DNA of 9,437 bases, taken from NCBI GenBank assembly GCA_023132995.1, contig JAGLXI010000080.1, forward strand, positions 1-9,437, read 5' to 3'. How positions within the stretch are numbered: the stretch's first letter is position 1; each line of letters begins with the position of its first letter. A program made the position numbers and the translations under genes. The notes under the pieces were generated by a model. That model worked only from the letters and a program-made list of their open reading frames with translations, was not told where the DNA came from and ran no database searches. Below, piece after piece: positions 5,430 to 9,437 of this stretch. Source of the DNA: Candidatus Zixiibacteriota bacterium. Its GTDB lineage: Bacteria > Zixibacteria > MSB-5A5 > GN15 > FEB-12.

Positions 5430-7820
5430 TCACATCATGTCATCCGGATCGACATCGACCACTAACTTCGTCGTGGACGGAAGCCTGAACCCGGGCTCCG
5501 CAGCCTCCCATTCGGTCAGCATCCCGACGAACCTGACCACCTGCCGCGTCTTGACAAACATGTGGCGGCGGTATTTTCCGCGAAGCAGATAGAGCGGCCG
5601 TGGCGCCGGGCCGAGTAGTTCGGCTTTCAGGCCGGATTGGCTGATCTTCTCACGGAGCCTGGCGGAGAACTCCAGCGCGATTTTCTCAAGCTTTTTCTCA
5701 TCGCTTCCCGAAAGAGTGAAATTGACCAGACGCGAAAACGGCGGAAAGAACAGCGCCCGGCGTGACTCAATCTCCCTGTCGAAGAAAGCCTCATAGTCCT
5801 GGCGGGCGGCGTCGGCGATGAGATCACTTTCGGGGTAATAGGTCTGGACCAGAACCTCGCCCGGTGACTGCGACCGACCAGATCGCCCGGACACCTGTAG
5901 CAGCCGCGCGAAAGTCTTTTCCGAGGCCCGGAAATCCGGCAGGTCCAGACTCAGATCGGCCGAGAGCACCCCCACTAATGTCACTCCCGGGAAGTCCAGT
6001 CCCTTGGTAACCATCTGGGTCCCCAGCAACACGTTCTTCTTCCGGGAGGCGAACTCGGACAGTATGGCGTGAGCCCGCTTGCGGCCGGAGGCGGTGTCGC
6101 TGTCCAGACGCACTGCGCGGGCATCCTTGAAAAGCCGGGAGAGCGACTCTTCCACCTTCTGTGTACCCGCCCCCAGATACATGAACTCAGTTCCCCGGCA
6201 TTTCGGACAGACGTCATACCTGGTCCTCACGAAACCACAGTAATGGCAGGACAGCTTGCGGCCCACCTTGTGGTAGGTCATGTTGATTCGGCAGTGAGGA
6301 CACTGGAGTACCTCACCGCACGCGCGGCACTTCAACTGAGGCGAATGGCCCCGCCGGTTGAGGTACAGTATCGCCTGTTCCCCGTTGGCCAGGCGGCGTT
6401 CCATCTCCTGCTTTAGCGAGAAGGACATGAACGACAGGTCTCCCCGGAGCCGGTCTTTGCGCATATCGACCACATGTACAGTCGGCAACCCTGCCCCGGC
6501 GGGTCGTCGCGTCAGCCGGAGAAGGCGATACCTTCCTGACCGGGCATGGTGGTATGATTCCAGTGACGGCGAGGCGGTGCCCAGAAGGATCGGAATGTCG
6601 CTCAGCTTGGCTCGCATGACGGCGGCGTCACGACCGTGAAAACGCGGCGCAGGGTCGCTCTGCTTGTACGACGGGTCGTGCTCTTCGTCAACCACTATCA
6701 GGCCGAGATTAGCCAGCGGCGCAAAGATCGCCGAACGCGGCCCAACCACGATCTTGCAGCGACCGGATCGAATACTGCGCCAGCTTGCCCATCGCTCCCG
6801 TTCAGTCATGGCCGAATGAATGACCGTCACGAGATCACCGAAAAATCCTCGAAAGTACGACAATATGCTGCCCGTCAGGGCAATCTCCGGCGTCAAGACC
6901 AGGGCTGTCTTCCCTTTCTGCAGCAGTTCCCGGCACAGGTGGCAATAAACGATGGTCTTGCCCGACCCGGTCACGCCGTGCAGAAGGTTCGGCGAGAAGG
7001 GACCGTCTAACGACTTGCGCAATTCCTTGACAACGGCCTGCTGCTCCGCGTTCAGTTCAATCCGGGAAACGTCCTCGCGCGCCTGCACGAACTCCATGAC
7101 CGACCCGTGCTCCTCGTCACGGTATACGGGCAACAGGACGTTTTCGCGCAGTGCCAGTTGAAAATGGTAATCCGACCAGCCGGCCTCTTTCAATTCCGTC
7201 TTCGTTTTGGCGCCGTCGAATCTCTCCGGTTGGAACTTTCGCGTGGCGAAGTGTTTTTCCCAGACCTCGGACCCTGCCGTGCGGAGGGCTACGTACCTTC
7301 TGCTTTGCAGGGCAGCTTCAGGGAGCGGTTGTTCCACGATGGCCGCCTCGCCGACAAGCCGCTGGAAAAGCCCGCGCTCACCGGTGATCCTCGAGAGCGC
7401 GGCGGGCGTCACCCGCATACCCGTTTTGGCTCGTCTCGCGACGGACGGCGGCAGCCAGTCGGGCTTGGTCTTCCAGAAGTAGGCTGCCACCGCTCCACTC
7501 TTGAGGGGCGGCGGTAGTGCCGCCACCAGGCAATCAGCCGGATTGGCGAAGTAGTAGTCAGCCATCCAGCGACAGAATTTGAACAACTCCGGGCTGAAAT
7601 AGCTAACGGCGTCGATTGTCCTGGTGATATCCTTGAGCTTGAGGCCCTGCCGCCGTCGCGCCGGACCGAGGTAGTACCCGGTTTTTCGCCCTCGTCCAAA
7701 CGGCACCAGCAACCGCTGGCCCGGTTGGAGTTCTCCTATTGATTCCGGTACACGGTAAATAAAAGTGCGGCGGAGTGGCCCGGCAACAGCCACCTCGGCT
7801 ATACTCTCCGGTCGTGGCAT
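5430..7820 (-). CDS. priA: Primosomal protein N' (PriA), replication restart 3'-5' helicase
   Basis: PriA recognises stalled or collapsed replication forks, unwinds the lagging-strand arm and reloads the replicative helicase. The 796-residue protein has the full family layout. The N-terminal 3'-strand-binding domain spans about 5-105 (ESIAEVAVAGPLRRTFIYRVP). The superfamily 2 helicase core carries Walker A GVTGSGKT (282-289), TPEIALT (310-316), DEEH (378-381), the aromatic loop YKQ...PRFHGRD (385-398) and GTASPSLES (414-422). An eight-Cys double zinc site follows (C498, C501, C507, C510, C525, C528, C538, C541). Motif V is GTQMVTKGLDFPG (600-612) and motif VI is QVSGRSGR (642-649). The C-terminal domain ends in VVDVDPDD. 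Nothing is truncated and all catalytic residues are present. The ATG at 7820 has only a weak CAGG upstream. It lies 125 nt downstream of the exported TPR gene on the same strand, with a terminator-like hairpin between. Confidence 0.97.
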   Translation of the reverse strand: MPRPESIAEVAVAGPLRRTFIYRVPESIGELQPGQRLLVPFGRGRKTGYYLGPARRRQGLKLKDITRTIDAVSYFSPELFKFCRWMADYYFANPADCLVAALPPPLKSGAVAAYFWKTKPDWLPPSVARRAKTGMRVTPAALSRITGERGLFQRLVGEAAIVEQPLPEAALQSRRYVALRTAGSEVWEKHFATRKFQPERFDGAKTKTELKEAGWSDYHFQLALRENVLLPVYRDEEHGSVMEFVQAREDVSRIELNAEQQAVVKELRKSLDGPFSPNLLHGVTGSGKTIVYCHLCRELLQKGKTALVLTPEIALTGSILSYFRGFFGDLVTVIHSAMTERERWASWRSIRSGRCKIVVGPRSAIFAPLANLGLIVVDEEHDPSYKQSDPAPRFHGRDAAVMRAKLSDIPILLGTASPSLESYHHARSGRYRLLRLTRRPAGAGLPTVHVVDMRKDRLRGDLSFMSFSLKQEMERRLANGEQAILYLNRRGHSPQLKCRACGEVLQCPHCRINMTYHKVGRKLSCHYCGFVRTRYDVCPKCRGTEFMYLGAGTQKVEESLSRLFKDARAVRLDSDTASGRKRAHAILSEFASRKKNVLLGTQMVTKGLDFPGVTLVGVLSADLSLDLPDFRASEKTFARLLQVSGRSGRSQSPGEVLVQTYYPESDLIADAARQDYEAFFDREIESRRALFFPPFSRLVNFTLSGSDEKKLEKIALEFSARLREKISQSGLKAELLGPAPRPLYLLRGKYRRHMFVKTRQVVRFVGMLTEWEAAEPGFRLPSTTKLVVDVDPDDMM

Positions 7821-7834
7821 GAGTGATGCCTGCT

Positions 7835-7869
7835 ATCAAAAGAAGGCGGCAAGCTGTGCGCCCGCCGCC
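7835..7869 (-). terminator. Terminator-like hairpin between the TPR gene and priA
   Basis: Read leftwards, GGCGGC (7869-7864) pairs with GCCGCC (7850-7845) around a 13-nt loop, followed directly by a T-rich tail TTCTTTTGAT (7844-7835). It ends only 14 nt before the priA ATG. It may terminate the TPR transcript, or act as a leaky terminator or attenuator for priA. Confidence 0.5.
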
Positions 7870-7911
7870 AAGTGGTTGTTTTCCAGACTATCAGCGAAAC
7901 AGCGACGCAGA

Positions 7912-7930
7912 ACAGGCCGGCCGGGCCTGT
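7912..7930. repeat. GC-rich hairpin just after the TPR gene
   Basis: ACAGGCC (7912-7918) pairs with GGCCTGT (7924-7930) around 5 nt, 15 nt beyond the TPR stop. The minus-strand tail is TTCTGCG, too weak in T for a confident terminator. The TPR gene itself ends with tandem stops TGA-TAA (7948-7943). Confidence 0.45.
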
Positions 7931-7945
7931 CCGCTACGGGCCTTA

Positions 7946-9325
7946 TCACTTCTTGAGCTCGTCCAACCGCGTCTGGGCTTCGGTCTCCTTGGCCGTTTCG
8001 CCTATCTCGTGATAGAGATCCACAAGTTGCTGCCAAATATCGCTGTTGGACGGCTGCAGTTCGACAGCCTTTTCGTACGCTGCGATCGACTCGTTGAACT
8101 GCTTCAGGCTCAAATTGATATCACCCAAATATGTCCAATTGTCGGGATTATCTGGTCTAAGCTCGGTCATTCTTGTGTAGCCGATGAGCGCTTCTTCGAA
8201 ATCGCCCTTCAGCGCACAGATCAGGGCATACATGTCAGCGACAAAGGGATCATCGGGGTTCGCTTCATAGGCGCTTCGGAAATAGACCTGCGATGAGTCA
8301 AAAGCCTCATCCTTCCTGGCCTGCCATTCCGCAGCATCGGTGACGTTGCCGTCCTGCTCCTGCTGCCGGGCGGAATCCGCCGCCTGACGACCTTTCTCAT
8401 TATAGTAGCGCCCGACCGCGCTCAGGACATCGGTGTTCTGCGGATCCAACTGAAGAATCCTGTCGTAGAAAACCATGGCGGAGTCGTACAACCCGCAGTT
8501 GTTGTAGCAGATGGTAAGATTGTACATGTTGGCCGTGTCCTCGGGGGTAATATCCACGTAGCTCCTCAGGTAGGGGATGGCCTCGCAGTACTTGTCCATG
8601 TTGATGTAGTTGTAACCGATCGACAGCAGCAATTGGGTACTGTCGGAGGTCTGCTCGAGGCCCTTCCGCTTCCATTCGATTGAACTCTCATAGTCCTGCA
8701 TTCTCTCGTAGGCAGTGGCGACGGCCACATAGCTTCGGTGATCGGTGGGGTCGATAACAATGGCCAACTGCATGTTGGTTCGGCAGGAATCGAAGGTTGC
8801 CTCAAGACCGGACTGCAGGTACGCTATGATCGAGGAGTCGGATTCCCCTTGAATATCCTGCGAGAGTCCCCGCATCTCGTCGAGTTGCTCAATGCCGGCA
8901 TTGTAGAACTCGCGCCAGTACTTCACCAGGATCGAGTCCGCCTGTTGCGTGAATTTTTTGCAGTCCTTCTTGTATTTCTTCTTGATATCCTTGTTGTCAC
9001 AGCACATGTGCAGGGAGTCGATGTAGGCAACCATCTGTTCCACATGGGGCGTCTTGCTGACCGGACCCGGTGAGGCCTCAATGCGGTCGACCATTATCTG
9101 CGACATAAGGTATAACGCCTCCGCGTGAGGACCGTAATGCAAGAAAAGTGAATCCAGCATGACCACCGCCATCTTATATCGCTCAAGGTCGCCCGATATG
9201 ATCTCAATCTTGGCGGACTTCACGTAGGCTGATAGCGGCAGTTTGCGGCCCTTCTTCGCCAGGGCGGAACTGACAAGACAGCCGGCAAGACCGGCGATGA
9301 CTGCAAAAGTAACAATCCTTCTCAA
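7946..9325 (-). CDS. Exported TPR-repeat protein, TTG start
   Basis: The 459-residue product begins at TTG (9325-9323), chosen because AGGAGG (9336-9331) lies 5 nt upstream and the signal sequence follows directly. Residues 4-23 are hydrophobic (IVTFAVIAGLAGCLVSSALA). They offer two readings: signal peptidase I cleavage after ALA23, or a lipobox LAGC with Cys16 lipidated. After a Lys- and Asp-rich helical region (24-180), tetratricopeptide repeats run from about 187 to the end. Clear units lie near 194-226, 229-260, 264-294, 345-357, 361-390 and 394-427. The segment 308-345 is a charged insertion that splits one repeat. TPR arrays are protein-interaction scaffolds; in Gram-negative envelopes they often support secretion, outer-membrane assembly or gliding complexes. 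No enzyme domain is present, so the partner is unknown. The gene has a promoter candidate at 9370-9398 and precedes priA. Confidence 0.92.
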   Translation of the reverse strand: MRRIVTFAVIAGLAGCLVSSALAKKGRKLPLSAYVKSAKIEIISGDLERYKMAVVMLDSLFLHYGPHAEALYLMSQIMVDRIEASPGPVSKTPHVEQMVAYIDSLHMCCDNKDIKKKYKKDCKKFTQQADSILVKYWREFYNAGIEQLDEMRGLSQDIQGESDSSIIAYLQSGLEATFDSCRTNMQLAIVIDPTDHRSYVAVATAYERMQDYESSIEWKRKGLEQTSDSTQLLLSIGYNYINMDKYCEAIPYLRSYVDITPEDTANMYNLTICYNNCGLYDSAMVFYDRILQLDPQNTDVLSAVGRYYNEKGRQAADSARQQEQDGNVTDAAEWQARKDEAFDSSQVYFRSAYEANPDDPFVADMYALICALKGDFEEALIGYTRMTELRPDNPDNWTYLGDINLSLKQFNESIAAYEKAVELQPSNSDIWQQLVDLYHEIGETAKETEAQTRLDELKK

Positions 9326-9327
9326 AA

Positions 9328-9437
9328 CTACCTCCTGATTTGACCGGTCATTAGCACATCAACCCGCAGAATGTAACCTCCGACGATCATCTTGTCAACC
9401 ACGCCGTTGTCAACTGTCAAGGCAAAATAGAAATGTC
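9328..9437 (-). CDS. Possible C-terminal tail of an upstream minus-strand gene (partial)
   Basis: One minus-strand frame is open from the right edge to a TAG at 9330-9328, giving about 35 residues that end in MIVGGYILRVDVLMTGQIRR. The other two minus frames contain stops. The TAG lies immediately after the AGGAGG of the TPR gene and 2 nt before its TTG, the tight spacing of an operon. The GG..LR....GQ pattern faintly recalls the last membrane segment of NrfD/HybB-type quinol proteins, but 35 residues do not allow a family call. A chance open frame of this length is quite possible, and the same bases hold a good promoter, so the two readings compete. Confidence 0.4.
   Translation of the reverse strand, partial: HFYFALTVDNGVVDKMIVGGYILRVDVLMTGQIRR
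9370..9398 (-). promoter_or_regulatory. Sigma-70-like promoter upstream of the TPR gene
   Basis: On the minus strand a perfect TTGACA (9398-9393) and a TACATT (9375-9370) are 17 bp apart. Transcription would start near 9363, about 37 nt before the TTG start. Two more TTGACA copies lie upstream (9413-9408 and 9420-9415), so the -35 assignment or an operator role for the repeats is open. Confidence 0.5.

Noticed and set aside
1..9437. Search for transposase, integrase, phage or defence genes
   Set aside because: No product shows transposase, recombinase, nuclease or toxin-antitoxin motifs. The only helicase is a canonical PriA.

Overview
The window is a moderately GC-rich bacterial chromosome segment. 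It contains no rRNA, tRNA, CRISPR array or mobile element that I can see. The best taxonomic clue is the C-terminus of the large secreted beta-helix protein (3074-5194). Its dockerin-like tail (a GDVNHDG calcium loop, then VFREGPQP, then YLIDYMFNEGPAPPP) is a style I associate with Candidatus Zixibacteria and relatives in the FCB group. Gram-negative envelope genes (Yip1-family membrane protein, exported TPR protein, Ig-repeat surface protein) fit this. The assignment is inference from protein style, not a database result.

Layout. (a) 1-1557, minus strand: a probable three-gene operon read leftwards from a promoter at 1597-1624. It holds a 99-residue Cys-containing small ORF, a 242-residue exported protein of unknown function, and an Ig/cadherin-like repeat protein that runs off the left edge. 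The genes overlap (16 nt, then ATGA), which suggests translational coupling. (b) 1558-2028: divergent regulatory region with three clear dyads. (c) 2029-2748, plus strand: Yip1-family integral membrane protein. (d) 2749-3073: spacer with two small hairpins and a near-consensus promoter whose -35 and spacer are filled with palindromes. (e) 3074-5194, plus strand: a secreted double beta-helix protein with 81-bp tandem repeats and a C-terminal dockerin. It is followed by a tandem-hairpin region and a good rho-independent terminator. (f) 5430-7820, minus strand: priA, the replication-restart helicase, complete. (g) 7946-9325, minus strand: an exported TPR protein starting at TTG with a strong Shine-Dalgarno. 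A terminator-like hairpin lies between it and priA. (h) 9328-9437: probably the 3' tail of another minus-strand gene, or alternatively only the promoter region of the TPR gene.

How the parts relate. Three promoters can be read with the same logic: TTGACA-16-TACATT, TTGCCA-17-TATATT and TTGACA-17-TACATT. Each sits about 30-40 nt ahead of a start codon, so the host uses ordinary sigma-70-type promoters. Apart from priA and perhaps Yip1, the content is cell-envelope or secreted protein genes. I found no clear defence, biosynthetic or mobile system. The most unfamiliar material is the left-hand operon of secreted proteins and the Cys/Asp/His-laddered beta-helix repeats.
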